This document shows, piece by piece, positions 24,101-35,494 of a stretch of 64,000 bases of DNA. The stretch is from positions 8,291,501-8,355,500 of the forward strand of contig LR746268.1 in assembly GCA_902729315.2 (NCBI GenBank), written 5' to 3'. The notes under the pieces were generated by a model. That model was not told the DNA's origin. It saw only the letters and a program-made list of their open reading frames with translations, and searched no databases. Source of the stretch: Spirodela intermedia. Taxonomy: Eukaryota; Streptophyta; Magnoliopsida; Alismatales; Araceae. Position 1 is the first letter of the stretch. The number at the start of each line of letters is the position of its first letter. The translations under genes were made by a program, and so were the position numbers.

Positions 24101-25716
24101 TGATAAATCCAAATTTAAGGGTTTTTGTGTCGCTGTTTCAATTCAGACTTAATCAACAATAATTAAGAATATTTTTTACTTAGTTACTCTATATCAGACA
24201 TAGGACAAGGGGTCAATCCACAAGGAGGCAGAAATTCAATTTCAAAATTGTTTGAGGCCTACAAATGATAAAAATTGGTTTGGAAGTTAAAATTTTATTC
24301 TTATAGATTTTAATAGAGCTTAATATAATTTTCTGGAATTAACCTCTGCAGAAAATACAGCTAATTATTAGAATTTTATTTTTTTAGTATTTTTTTCTAA
24401 TTTTAATTGATTTTTTTTATTTTAAATGCAAAAGAACACAAATAAACAATAATAAAATAAGTTACCTTGGCGGTTGACAGTTGGGTCAGGGGAGGGGCTG
24501 CGGGGGTCGCAGATCTTCCGTGACCATTTCCGGACTTGACAAAAATTTAGGACTTTCGGTTACGTCAGGAAGGTAGAGAGAGAGAGGGCAACGGGCACGC
24601 AGCGACCGGCAGCGAGCGATGGGCACGCGGCGGTGCTCAGCGGACGCGCTGTGGCTGGCGATGGGCAGCAGCGGTGGTCGGCGGATGAGAGAGATGCGGA
24701 GTGACGGGCACGCAGCGACCGGCAGCGAGCGCACGGCGGCTGGCGATAGGCGGCGGCAGTGGTCGGCGAACGTGTGGCGGCTGGCGATGGTGATGGACAA
24801 TGGAGTGAAACGTCAAGCGACTAGAGGAGGCGGAATGGAAGACAGAGCGACGTGAGGCGGCGAAAGAGAAGGAGGTTGTGGGAGAAGGCGGAGAGAGAAG
24901 GAGGCTGCGGGAGAAAACAGAGAAACGTGGAGCGGCTGGAGGGGGCAGAACGGAAGACAGAGCAATGGGAAATGGTGGAAAAAGGAGGAGGGTTCAGAGG
25001 TATGGAGAGAAGATTGTTGCTGATGTTCGTCCTTTGAGTACTCAAGATTTCGTCCTCCTCTCAGATCCTTATATTCTGCCAGCATCAAGCGTTTTGCAGT
25101 GCAAGAAGGGGAAGAACAAGAGTGAACGTTTCAAAAGGACTTACATCTATCAGGGTGGACACCTCGGATCTTGGAAAGAGAGAGGAAGATAGTATTTATA
25201 CAGGGGATATAATCACTAAAATACCCTTCTAACATTTATCGACTTTTCTCCATGTAATTTCTTCCTTTTTTTCTGATTGGTTGAGAGTTCCCATGACCTG
25301 AATTTCGTGCTCCTCTTTAAGAGGAAAATTAGAAGGGTTAGTGGATGGGGACAAAAGGTGGCCCACATCCCTCTAGTTGATCTTTTGAAGCCCAAAATCA
25401 GAACTGGTCCATTCTGGCCCAACGAATAAGCTTTAAAATCCCATGGAGAGCTCCAGCCCGTTGGTAGTTATTCGATTTAGCTCTTGTAAATTTCTTCACA
25501 CACGGAACCTGAGAATATTCATCGGTAATAAAATTATTCGACTTCATAGAAGTCAAGCATAGTCAATCAAAAACATCCATAATATGCATGAAATGATATT
25601 CATATAAAGTTCAAGAATATTCACATAATTTAGTTGATATCATGATAAATTTATGATGTAGATGGTTAAACTCATATCAAATGTACGGAATTGTGGGCAC
25701 ATTTATCATGTTATCA
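24101..25716 (-). mobile_element. Solo LTR with GC-rich interior
   Basis: 1.62 kb in minus orientation, TGATAAATCC to GTTATCA, with G runs of at least five on both sides (24095-24100 and 25717-25724) consistent with a GGGGG target duplication. Read on the minus strand it starts TGATAACATGATAAAT (25716-25701), the arm of a 16-bp hairpin with one mismatch (partner 25635-25650). It ends AAATTTGGATTTATCA, like the end of the solo LTR at 42218-43667. The minus-strand phrase CTTGTGGATTGACCCC lies at about 24209-24224. The interior 24480-25190 is strikingly GC-rich with an internal 117-bp tandem repeat. ORFs there are composition artefacts. Confidence 0.75.
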
Positions 25717-25724
25717 GGGGGGGG

Positions 25725-26470
25725 ATGAATTGAGTTTCTAAAACTTCTTAGAACTTTTTATTTTCTATCTATTAGTGGATGTGTTGACACACGTTCTCTC
25801 ATAGCCTCCCTCTCCGGCGTGCCGCCCTCCTCTAGTGGTGCCCTCCTTTGGCGGCGCCCTTCTCTCGACGGTGCCCACCTCCCGACACCATTCCTCTCGT
25901 CGGCGCCCTCGTCCTCGGTGGCCGCCGGTCTTCGCGGCAGCCCTCCTCCCCCATCGCCCCTCATTGAGGCTGCCTCTGCTTTTTCCCCTCTCCAGGCGTT
26001 GCCGCCTGCCTCTCCTACTTCGGCCGCTCCAGGCCGCCATGCCGGGTGTGCCCTAGGCAACATCCGCCTCCCCGCCGGGCGTGCCCTAGGCGCCGCCCAC
26101 TCCCCTTGATCGCCGCTGCTGCTGCGGCATGCCCTAGGCAGCGTGCTCTGCCGCCACCGTGGCCTCCGCCACCGCTGCAGACGCCACCGCCACCGTGGTC
26201 TCCCTCTGGCTGCATCCTGAGGTCTCTGTCGTCAGCTGCACGCCCTTGGCCGGTGCCCTCCCGGTGCTCCCCTCTCGGCCGGCACCCGCCTCAAGGCCGT
26301 GACCTCCCTGCGGCATTCCGGCGCCGTCTGTGCTCCCCCGGCACCTACGCCTTCATGGCCTCCTTCGCAGCGTCTCCATCGTCCCCATCTTCACCTACCT
26401 CAGAGCTCCTATCGGACGACGTCCTACCTCCTCCGGCACACCACGGCACAACTCACTCGACCCGCTTATA
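25725..26470. other. GC-rich, CGCC-rich low-complexity island
   Basis: From about 25790 to 26460 the sequence is made of C/G-rich short motifs (GCCGCC, CTCCTC, CGCCGCC). It is open in several frames on both strands, which indicates low complexity rather than a gene. It sits between a solo LTR and a copia gag remnant. Confidence 0.55.
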
Positions 26471-26499
26471 TGGCTCTTTCATCTCATCGCACGGACGAC

Positions 26500-28621
26500 T
26501 CTCCGACTATCCGTGACCTTTTTTTTATCTACTGGTCGCAAATCGACTCAGTCATTATCACTTGGATGCTCCATAGCATCGAGAAGAGCATTGCCGAGCC
26601 TCTCTCTTATATGAAGCTGGCACGATGTATGCCAGTTGGAGGAACATGAGTCGAGTGATAAAGATCTTTGAGTCCCTCCGCAATTACAAGTAGGCCCTCA
26701 CTCAAGAGGTGGACTTCATCTACCTCCCACCTTAGACTTCTTGACTCTCTAGTGTTATTACTAGGAGTTTTATGTTGACGTGTATCTTAACAAACTTCAT
26801 CTTTCCACCACATCCTAGATTTGCGGTTCCATTATCTCTGATGATCGGGTACCCAATCTCGCCTCCATCTTCTTTAGAGCACTTCGGGTTATGATTGGCA
26901 CGTCTTGCCCTCTCTACCTTCCTTCACAGGCATCGTGACTTCTCCTTTGGCTATGGCCATCACCGCTCCTCGGGCTCGTGATGACGGTCCATCTTCTCAC
27001 CTTGAGGGCGGTTGTCTTCCTCGTGGAAAGGGCCCGCAACTCCTTCCCCCCATATCCCTATTGTGGCAAGTAGAATTAGGCTAACAAATGTTGAAAGTAA
27101 TTCAACAAACCTACTTCTACTCAGTCAGTGATAGCTCTTTTGGCTTCTATCTCACCCACTTCTTCAAATGTTTCCACCTCAACTTTCAACATCAACTTGA
27201 CGTCTGTAGAATACAATGTATTTCACTGTTACATCAATCTCTAGAATCCTAATAGTGTCTGTTCTTTTGTCAGCTTCACTTTACTTCTGACTCCCTCTAT
27301 GTCATGTACACATATTCTTCTTGCTTCCTCTTCATCGTTGTGGATTATCGACTCGGAGGCCTCCACTCATATGACCGGCACTTCATCTCTTTTATCTTCA
27401 TATCAACTTAACCCTTCTCATCCTCCTGTCACTATTGCCAATAGCCAGACTTATCCGATCAAAGGTCGTGACACTACTCTCGCCACTCTTAATCTTCCCT
27501 TAAAGTAAGATCTTTATGTTTTCAGCTTTCTTGTAAATCTACTCTCAATTAGTGTCATTACTCATGTCTTTAGATGTATCGTTACCTTTTCTCCTTTTCA
27601 TTGTATTTTTCAAGATCTGCACACCAAGTAGAAGATTGGTTTGGGCCGTGAGAACGGGTGAGGTCATTTTTATTGAACCTTCTTCTGGCCTTGGGGCCTT
27701 TTTTGTTGCCTCTACTGTCACTTCTTCTCTTTTATGACATTCACAGTTAGGCCATTCATGTTTTGAGAAACTTCAAAAAACTTTACTATGATTTTCTCTT
27801 AAGAAGTTTGTGTGTGAGTTATGTTAGTTAGGTAAATACCACCGTTTTTTTTATTTCAGTCGAGATGGTATTTTCTCTTCTATCTCTTTTGATCTCATCC
27901 ATTATAATGTATGGGGTCTTTCTCGTACTCCTCTCTTGAGTTACCGGTATTACATCATTCTTATTAATGACTATACTCATGTAAGTTAAGTATCCTCCTA
28001 CGCAACCACTCTGAAATTGTCACTGTTGTTACCTACTTTATCACAAAGGTTGTCACTTAATATTATGTTATGCCTAAAATTCTTTGCACTGACAATGCCC
28101 TCAAGTTTGTTTAAACCTCTTTCCAAAATTTCTACATCGATTGTGGTATTATTCATTATATCACTTTCTCTTAGAATTTCTAGTAGAACGATGCTATTGA
28201 GCATAAACATCGTTGGCTCTTTGACATCACTCACACCCTATTTCTTAAGATGAATTTCTCACATTATTTGTGGACCGATGTCCTCATGGCGGCCACTTAC
28301 CTCTAAAATCGGCTTCCTTCCACTCCTCTGGGTGGGGTCATTCTCTTTCAATGCCTCCTACCTACCTCATCTTTGTTTTCTCTTCTTTAGATATTTGGAT
28401 GTATTACTTTCGTTTAGGATCACTCTCCTTCTCTATCTAAACTCGCTCATTATGTTCTCAAAGAAGTCTTTGTTGGTTATTTTTGAATGTAGCTGCCCTC
28501 ACCTCTTCCTCTTAGCTCTCTATCTCCACTAGCCCCCTCTGCTTTAGCTACAGATCCGTCATCACTCTCCTCCATTGAGCCGGATGTGCCTTCTACTGAC
28601 GTCTCTAGTGCTCCTCAATGG
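26500..28621 (+). pseudogene. Copia element A, 5' half: gag, protease, integrase remnants
   Basis: Degenerate Ty1/copia coding sequence in plus orientation. Gag-like block ITWMLHSIEKSIAEPLSYMK at about 26555-26615. Protease 27299-27508 contains WIIDSEASTHMTGTS, where the catalytic triad reads D-S-E instead of D-S-G. GAG-pre-integrase at about 27600-27840 includes KFVCELC. The integrase core at about 27870-28440 is broken by several stops. The similarity stops at 28621, where gypsy element 2 is inserted, and continues at about 35495. No 5' LTR was recognised. Confidence 0.8.
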
Positions 28622-28925
28622 TGTAGGACGGGCTTGTAGACCCGTCACAACTAAATACAGGTGAGGTAACAATGGGGGAGGGGGCCGATACACCACGAGT
28701 GATGCTAACCAGGGACTTTAGGTGATGAATGCTGAACTCAACTATGTGCAAGCAATAGTCGAAATGTCATGACGTCGACAGTCCATCACAACTAGGTGCC
28801 GCCAGGTGACTCTAATGCAGGGTGATCCTCCAAGTCCACCTCCGGAGGGCGAAGACAATGTCGTCAACGCAACTCCACGGTAAGTGCCCGACGACCAACG
28901 TGACAATTCTAGCACGTGCATTAGA
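28622..28925 (-). repeat. Truncated 3' LTR of gypsy element 2
   Basis: Matches 33008-33326 from TGTAGG to GCATTAGAG. To its right the sequence is RNase H coding, so the rest of the LTR and the integrase were deleted. Confidence 0.85.
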
Positions 28926-29926
28926 GGTGATTTCGACAGCAGGTAATGTCGCCAGTGCTTCAGCACCTGGATGACAGCATAGAACTCATCGTAAGTCGAA
29001 TATCGGAGTCGAACGTCATTCAGCTTCTCGCTGAAAAACTCTACAGGGTGGGTGGCCATCTTGGCTAAGGACACCCTCGATCCCTATGCCAAATGCATCG
29101 CAGGTGACTTCAAACACCTTCCTGAAGTCTGGTAGACACGGAATGGGTGCCTGGGTCATCGAGCCCTTCACTCTCTCGAAGGCCTGACGGCTGCCTCTGT
29201 CCATTGAAATGGATCCATCTTGAGGCAGTTGGTGATGGGTGCTGTAACAGAGCTGAAGTTCTGTACGAAGCGGCGGTAAAACGTCGCCAACCCGATGAAG
29301 CTCCGAGTCTCATGAACGTTGGCCGGTCGAGGCCAAGAGATGATGGCGCGGACCTTGTCAGGGTCGGCAGAAACTCCTTGTGCTGAAACGATGAATCAAA
29401 GAAAGGAAACCTCAGTCGTAAAGAAACTACACTTCTTCGGGTGAGCATATAGCTTCTCCCTCCGAAGCGCGGCAAAGACCTGTCGCAAGTGCTGGAGATG
29501 GTCGTCTCGTGTGCGGCTGTAAATCAAGATGTCGTCGAAGTAGACGACAACGAACTTCCCCATGAACGGGCATAAGACCTCGTTCATGAGACGCTGAAAC
29601 ATACTCGGCGCGTTGGAGAGACCGAAAGACATAACTCTCCACTCATATAGACCATCCTTTATCTTAAAGGCGGTCTTCCACTCATCTCCCGGACGAATCC
29701 GAACCTGATGGTAGCCACTTCTCAAATCAATCTTTGAGAAAATGGTGGCACCGTCCATCATATTGAACAGGTCCTGAAGGCGCGGGATCGGAAAATGGTA
29801 CTTGACCGTAATCTTGTTGATTGCGCGGCTATCGCAGCACATGCGCCAGGTGCCGTCCTTCTTCGGCGCTAGAAGTGCGGGAACGGCGCAGGGGCTAAGG
29901 CTCTCCTGGATAAGACCCTTTGTCAA
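28926..29926 (-). pseudogene. Reverse transcriptase and partial RNase H of gypsy element 2
   Basis: RT frame 29926-29396 is uninterrupted: [36 protein letters not shown], and the catalytic box [14 protein letters not shown]. RNase H pieces follow in other frames (FEVTCDAFGIGIEGVLSQDG, FFSEKLNDVRLRYSTYDEFY) and then the coding sequence is cut off. Well-preserved RT suggests a younger insertion than the surrounding copia relics. Confidence 0.9.
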
Positions 29927-29953
29927 CAGCTCCTGGACCTGACGATATAGCTC

Positions 29954-30943
29954 CTAGTATCTCGAGGGCTCCATACGATAATGTGGTAAGTTTCGGAGCA
30001 TGGCTCCCGGCACGAGATCAATCGCGTGCTGTATGTGGCGCAACGGCGGTAAATCGCTAGGCAACTCCTCAGGGAATACGTCGCCATACTCCATCATGAT
30101 GTCCTCGAGCTCAAGTGGGTACGGGGAAGGAGTGGTAGCAGCAGGAACGTCCAACGTCAAGGCAAACCAGGTGGGGATATCCGTGATCTCCCTCGTAATG
30201 TCCCTATGAAAGGCTGGTCCCCTAACAACCACCAACCCCACTCGAGGGGTAGTCACTCGTCTAGTTGGAGACTTGAAGGTGTAGGAGTACCATACAACCC
30301 TCTGACCGCGATGCGTGAAAGAGCAAGTGTTTGCTCTCCCCGAGAGATGGACGTCGTTGTCGTACAACCACGGTCGTCCGAGTATGATGCTCCCGATTTT
30401 CGTCGGAAGGACGTCGCAAAGGACATGGTCGTCATAGGTGCTCACCCGAAGTGGCACCCGGCACTGAAGTCGCACTGGAAGCGATGTGGTGTCTACCAAA
30501 TACACATCATAAGGGGACGGATGGTTAGTGGTTACCAATCCGAGTCTCCGGACCATCACGTCGGATACGGCGTTGACGCAACTACCACTGTCGACGATCA
30601 GCTTGCACACTTGGCCGTTGATCTTCACGGAAGTGTAGAAGATCGACGTGCGAAGAGCGTCCTCTGCCGTTGGGTCGACCGATGGTGACTGGGACCTGGC
30701 CGGTAATGATGGTGGTCGAGCTGATGGTGGCCGAGCTGATGGTGGCTGAAGTCTGTCTGCCGGGGTCACTGCTGATTGGGACGGCGGATAGGCGCCCAGT
30801 TCTTTCTCTTCCTTCTTTTTGAGTTTAGTGTTACAGTTCATAAAAAATGGTCCAAGATTGCTAGATTGAGCACGCGACGCGTTGCGTCGGGGCAGCGACG
30901 GATACTGAAGGGATGGCGGCGGGCGTGATCTGGGTGTAACCAA
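29954..30943 (-). pseudogene. Aspartic protease region of gypsy element 2
   Basis: Long open frame (329 codons) with the retropepsin motif KLIVDSGSCVNAVSD and the strand IGSIILGRPWLYDNDVH. The C-terminal part leads into the RT linker (PSDLPPLRHIQHAIDLVPGA), followed by a stop at the junction with the RT frame (29953). Confidence 0.88.
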
Positions 30944-33000
30944 TCAGGTCCTGAGTGTCATTGCACTCATCAGCCGCGATGTAGATGTCGTCGCCAGGGG
31001 AGGTGTCGTCACCCTGAACACTAGAATTGGCATCCTCGATACCTATAAGTAGGTTCGAAGATGGGCACTGGCTCGCTCGGTGCCCCTTGCCCTGGCACTT
31101 GAAACAAGTGACATGGGTCTGGGAGGTAGTAGGTGCCCGGACTTCCACGTTTGAAGTGGTCGTCTGGGGTAGCGGGGCTGACCCCACGGAGGTGGCATGG
31201 ATGGTCCGACCGTTCCCTACGCTCATGCGAGTAGGCGAAGGGGGAACTACAGAGGTGGAACGGGTGGTGGTCGTCTTGGCGGGCTGTTGTGTCATAATTG
31301 GTAACTCGTCGCCAGGGCGCTCCATGTGTTCCACAATACGATATGCCTCGTCAACATTGGAGGGGTTGCACTTAAGCGCCTAATTCCGAAGACGCGGGAT
31401 CAGTCCATGCATGAATAGGCCAATCACGATTCCTGGTTCACCCACGAACCGGCATCTCATCCAGCACTCCTCAAAGGCCTGGATGTAATCCCTGACGGGT
31501 TGTCTTCCCTGTCTCAAATCAAGCAAGAAAAGGAATAGTGTCGACTCGTACTGTCGAGGAACATGTTCCTCAACTTCTGGGACATTCCCGTCCAAGTGGT
31601 GATGGGCTATCCTTGTCGCTCGGCGGCGAGGCCCTCGTTCTCCCAAAAGATCTTGGCCTGTCCGCCAAGTTTCATCTCCACATACTCTACACATAGGTCT
31701 GCGACCATTCGATACCAACGAAAGTAGGATGCAGTCAATGCAGTCTTTGGGCTCACGAGAGCTGTCAAAGACGGGTACGTCGGCCTTCACGCTCTTCTAG
31801 ATGCGGACGCAATGCTCGTCACGTCGACGGTCACGATCGTCTCGCCGTTCATACCTGCAATAGTCGTCAGGCTGATGGTGAGGCGGACTCAGGTGGCGCC
31901 TTCGATCGTCGTCCCGATCGTAAGGGGCATCATAAGGTGCACGGTACTGAGCGCATGCACGCGGACGGTCGCGATGTACATCATCGCGATCGTATGGTCG
32001 GCGATCATTCCGCCAGTCAAGGTCATCTCGACGGGGATGATCACCGTGGGCTCCCAGGTAATCCCGATCTGTGACACTGCGGTCGTACCCATAGTGGCGG
32101 TGAACGTCCGCCTGATGGTAGTCAGGCCGACGCGGAGGGTCAACTCGCCGATCGGGGTAGTCCCGATCGTGACCGCCGTAGGCGGGGGTGAAGGGGCTAT
32201 GATCGTCCAGACGATCGTACTTGTTATGTGTCGCGTCGCGACGGTCGTGGATATCTCGGCAGTAGTCACGTCGATAATCCTTGGCCGGATACCGCTCGTC
32301 ATAGTGCCTGGTGGTGGTGCTCGGTCGTACAAACCTCGTGGCGGTCTCGCCTGTCGCTCTGATTCAACGCGCTCGTGCGCGTGGTCGTATCCGGACTCAC
32401 GGCCTGGTCTGGGTCGCTCTGGGGTCGCAGTGACTGGCGAATGCGGCTGGGTGACGGGCTGCGCGGTCACCCGCTCCATATGCTCTGTAACAGCAGCCAA
32501 GGTCCGTAACAACTCGGTCTGTATGCTCGAGCCATCACCACGATAAGATGGTCGGTACGGGCCTTGAGGGCCCCTCCTGCCTCGTCCGCGTCCACTAGCG
32601 GACCGAGGTTCAGGGACTATCACGGGATCTTTCCCGTGGGGTCGTCGACCCGGGGGTGCTTGCGGTGCGGGATACCGGGGCGATCGTCCTCTTGACGATC
32701 GTGGGCTCGAAGACCCTCGCCCCGGGGAGAGTGGGGCGATGGCATCGGGGTGAAGGCGCGAAGTCGAGGGAGGGGGTGACCCATCCTCGGCAGTGCGCGG
32801 TAACCCTAGGTCCATTGGCACGTCGGTATCACGACGTGGCGATGTAGGTCCCTCCAGTACGGCAGCTCTGGCGGAGTGTATCTCGACTACCATGGCCAAG
32901 TACACCGGGGTGCCTATATGTATGCTCACCAAGATGATGTATGATACTGACGCGAGGTAGCGGAACGCTGGGTGAGCGTCCACAACCTGGCTTTGATACC
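30860..33000 (-). pseudogene. Gag region of gypsy element 2
   Basis: Zinc knuckle CFKCQGKGHRASQCP at about 31070-31115 (CX2CX4HX4C) in the frame 31334-30861. Upstream gag frames are 31790-31380 (VKADVPVFDSSREPKD) and 33085-31889 (N-terminal part). Between about 32290 and 31800 the best reading is in a different frame and is extremely rich in R, D and Y. An in-frame stop separates it from the VKADVPVFD block, so gag is broken. Confidence 0.8.
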
Positions 33001-33007
33001 AAATTGG
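32986..33007 (-). other. Primer-binding site of gypsy element 2
   Basis: Minus-strand reading after the LTR end CCTACA is a short spacer and then TTTGGTATCAAAGCCAGG, close to the initiator tRNA-Met complement used by many plant gypsy elements. Confidence 0.75.
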
Positions 33008-34813
33008 TGTAGGAGGGGCTTGTAGACCCGCACTGACAACTAAATGCAGGTGAGGTAACAACGGGGGAGGGGGCCGATACACCACGAGTGATGCTAACCA
33101 GGGACTCTAGGTGATGAATGCTGAACTCAACTATGTGCAGGTAATAGCCGAAACGTCATGACGCCGACAGTCCATCACAACTAGGCGCCGCCAGGTGATT
33201 CTAATGCAGGGTGATCCTCCAAGTCCACCTCCGGAGGGCGAAGACTTAATGTCGTCGACGCGACTCCACAGTAAGTGCTCGACGACCAACGTGACAACTC
33301 TAGCACGTGCATTAGAGTCGCACGGTGGAAACACCTAACCCATTCTAATCTAGCTAGGTCCGACGGCAGTGGAGCAGGTGCGAGATGATATTGAACGTAG
33401 TAAACGACTTGGGGGATAGGGGATAAGAGCTAACCTGCACGGCAGAGGTCCGGTCGGTATGCAGTAGGATGTCCAACTATCACCGTCGACATGCGTTCCA
33501 GTGGTGGATATTGGCTGGGTTCGGTTGGGCTCAGTAGTATGGGCTCGGACAGGGTCGGAGGAAGGGGCACGACCAAGTGGCTGGGGCGTTCAGGTAGACG
33601 CCCGAGGTCAGGCGCAATGGCGAGCTTTGAGGGGCAGGTGTGGTGGCACGCGAGGGGTCTTGCAGCGCACATGTAGATGTGCCGTAACGGTCGCGAGACG
33701 AACGCACGGTTGAGCGCGCGGCGGGCACGCGATAGCGGGCGCGCGGGGTTGGCACGCTAGCAGAGACACGGCGTGTGCTGCTAGCCCGATAGCGAAGATG
33801 GCGTCCTGGCGGCAGCTCGATGGGCTGCTGATGGCCTGGAAGCAGCAGCGGCGACCTGGCGGTGATCCCCTTTGATGGAATCAATATGAGGGTTCATTTC
33901 CTTTGGAGGACCCACGAGGAAGAAGAAGAGGGAGGAGAAGAGGCCACGTCGCCCATGCACCCCTTCTCCCCTAAGGAAGTCGTTTCCCCCTCCAAGAGAC
34001 ACCGCTTGACATCCTTTGGGAGTGGACTCCTCTAACTACCGACCTCTATTTCCTATAAATATCCAAACTCAAGAATACCCGAAAGAAGAAGAAGTTGAAA
34101 TTGTATTTAGAATCAAGAAGATTCGTGTTATCCCTCTCACCTCTCGGGTAGGGGTTCCTTCTCCCTCATTCACCCCTTGGACTGAGGGTTCCTCTCTCCT
34201 TTCATCGCGTCTTGAACTAGGGGCTTCCTCTCTTCTTCTCGCCCTCTTGGATTAGGGGGACCTTCATTTCTTCCTCGTGACGTCGTCCTCGCCATCTGCC
34301 CCGCCACCACCATCCTGCCTCCTCGCCGTCCCTGCATCCTTGTCGTCCGCCCATCACCGCCACTCCCCTTCTCGCCAGCCACCCTGTCGCCATCGTCCCG
34401 CCTCCTCGCCGTCCACCCAGTCACCGTCGTCCCCCATCCTTGCCATCCGCCCCGTCGCCACCATCCTGCCTCCTTGCCGTCCGCTCCGTCGCCTTCCGCC
34501 CATCACCGCCACTCCGGCTCCTTGCTGTCCGCCCCGTCGCCCCCACATCATCTCCTCGCCGTCGCAAACCCTCTCCTTTTCGCCCTTTTGCTGCCACCAC
34601 GAGAACCCCTTTTCCCTCTCTCCTGCTGACATATTCATTCCGCCACCTTTTTCTCCCCCACCACGAGAACTTCTCTTTCTCTCTCCCCCCCGTTGAAACC
34701 TCTTCCCACTCTCTCCCGCCATCGCCACGTACCCCATCTTTTTCTTTCTCTCTCTCTCCCTCCCGCCGAAACCCACTTTCTTCTCTCTCCCGCCATCGCC
34801 ATATACCCCCCCC

Positions 34814-34845
<32 letters not shown>

Positions 34846-35392
34846 CCGTCGACGACCTCTCCTTCTGCCCCTTTTCCTCTCCCCACCTTTTTATTTCTTT
34901 TCCTCATTATTTTATTCTATTATTCCTCCTTTACACTTTTTTCCGTCTTATAATTTTAATTATCCAAATACTTTGTGTACCCTAGCTACTCGGCCCAAAC
35001 CCCTCATTTTCTTGAATCATCACCGATTGGAAAATCCCTAGCAAGGCTCGTGGATTTCAAGCCACTCGAACCAATTAGAATCTTCAAGATATCAAAATCT
35101 ACATTGCAAAGATGTGTTAATTTTTAAATTACTTGTGAAGTTGGTCATTATTTTAAAAACTTTGTTCTTAGAATTTGTGAGATTTATAGGATAGCCACTT
35201 GCATGTGAATGATTGACAGTCCTAATTCTGGTTGAGAAGCCTTATTTGATTCTTTGAATTAGATGACCTAAAAGGTAACTGATGATCCTAATTCTCTTAA
35301 AATTGTGGGATCATCTAAATATTAAGTCCTCATTCCTTGTGTATTTCTTTCTCTTTTAAGAAAATCTATTTTGGGCCATGTGTCCCGCATCA
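33008..35392 (-). repeat. 5' LTR of gypsy element 2 (outer boundary uncertain)
   Basis: The inner end (33008) is fixed by the primer site. The first 319 bp match the truncated left LTR. The remainder has no partner to confirm it. It includes a GC/CT-rich island at about 34260-34560 and CT tracts to 34850. A plus-strand TATA-like CCTATAAATAT lies at about 34055, so part of it could be an unrelated insertion. CGCATCA at 35386-35392 would give TGATGCG...CCTACA ends in element orientation. Confidence 0.5.
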
Positions 35393-35494
35393 CCCTTCCT
35401 CTCTTTGTCCTCTTGGAACGGGACTCAACCAAACACACTTTCTCCTAAAGATGATGGCTCTACTCTTAGAGGTGGCTCTCCACCCTAATATGAA

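Larger units (their letters stand above)
28622..35392 (-). mobile_element. Ty3/gypsy element 2 nested in copia element A
   Basis: Minus-strand element. Left LTR piece 28622-28925 and right LTR from 33008 share about 300 bp (both start TGTAGGA, GGGCTTGTAGACCCG on the plus strand). Primer site at about 32986-33004. Order on the minus strand is gag (33000-30860), protease (30943-29954), RT (29926-29396), partial RNase H (29204-28930). The integrase, polypurine tract and most of the 3' LTR are missing, because RNase H runs straight into LTR sequence at 28925/28926. The right end is uncertain: CCCGCATCA at 35384-35392 is a plausible LTR terminus, but no target duplication is visible. Confidence 0.8.

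Noticed and set aside
25758-26516. Several overlapping GC-rich frames that look like proline-rich proteins
   Set aside because: Open in many frames on both strands, low-complexity, no ATG context or family match; treated as a compositional island.
31812-32546. 244-codon hydrophobic open frame on the plus strand
   Set aside because: It is the antisense shadow of the gag region of gypsy element 2; Val/Ile richness results from the complement of R/D codons.
34277-34985. Pro/Ser-rich plus-strand frames
   Set aside because: Low-complexity CT/CC-rich sequence within the presumed gypsy LTR, no domain.
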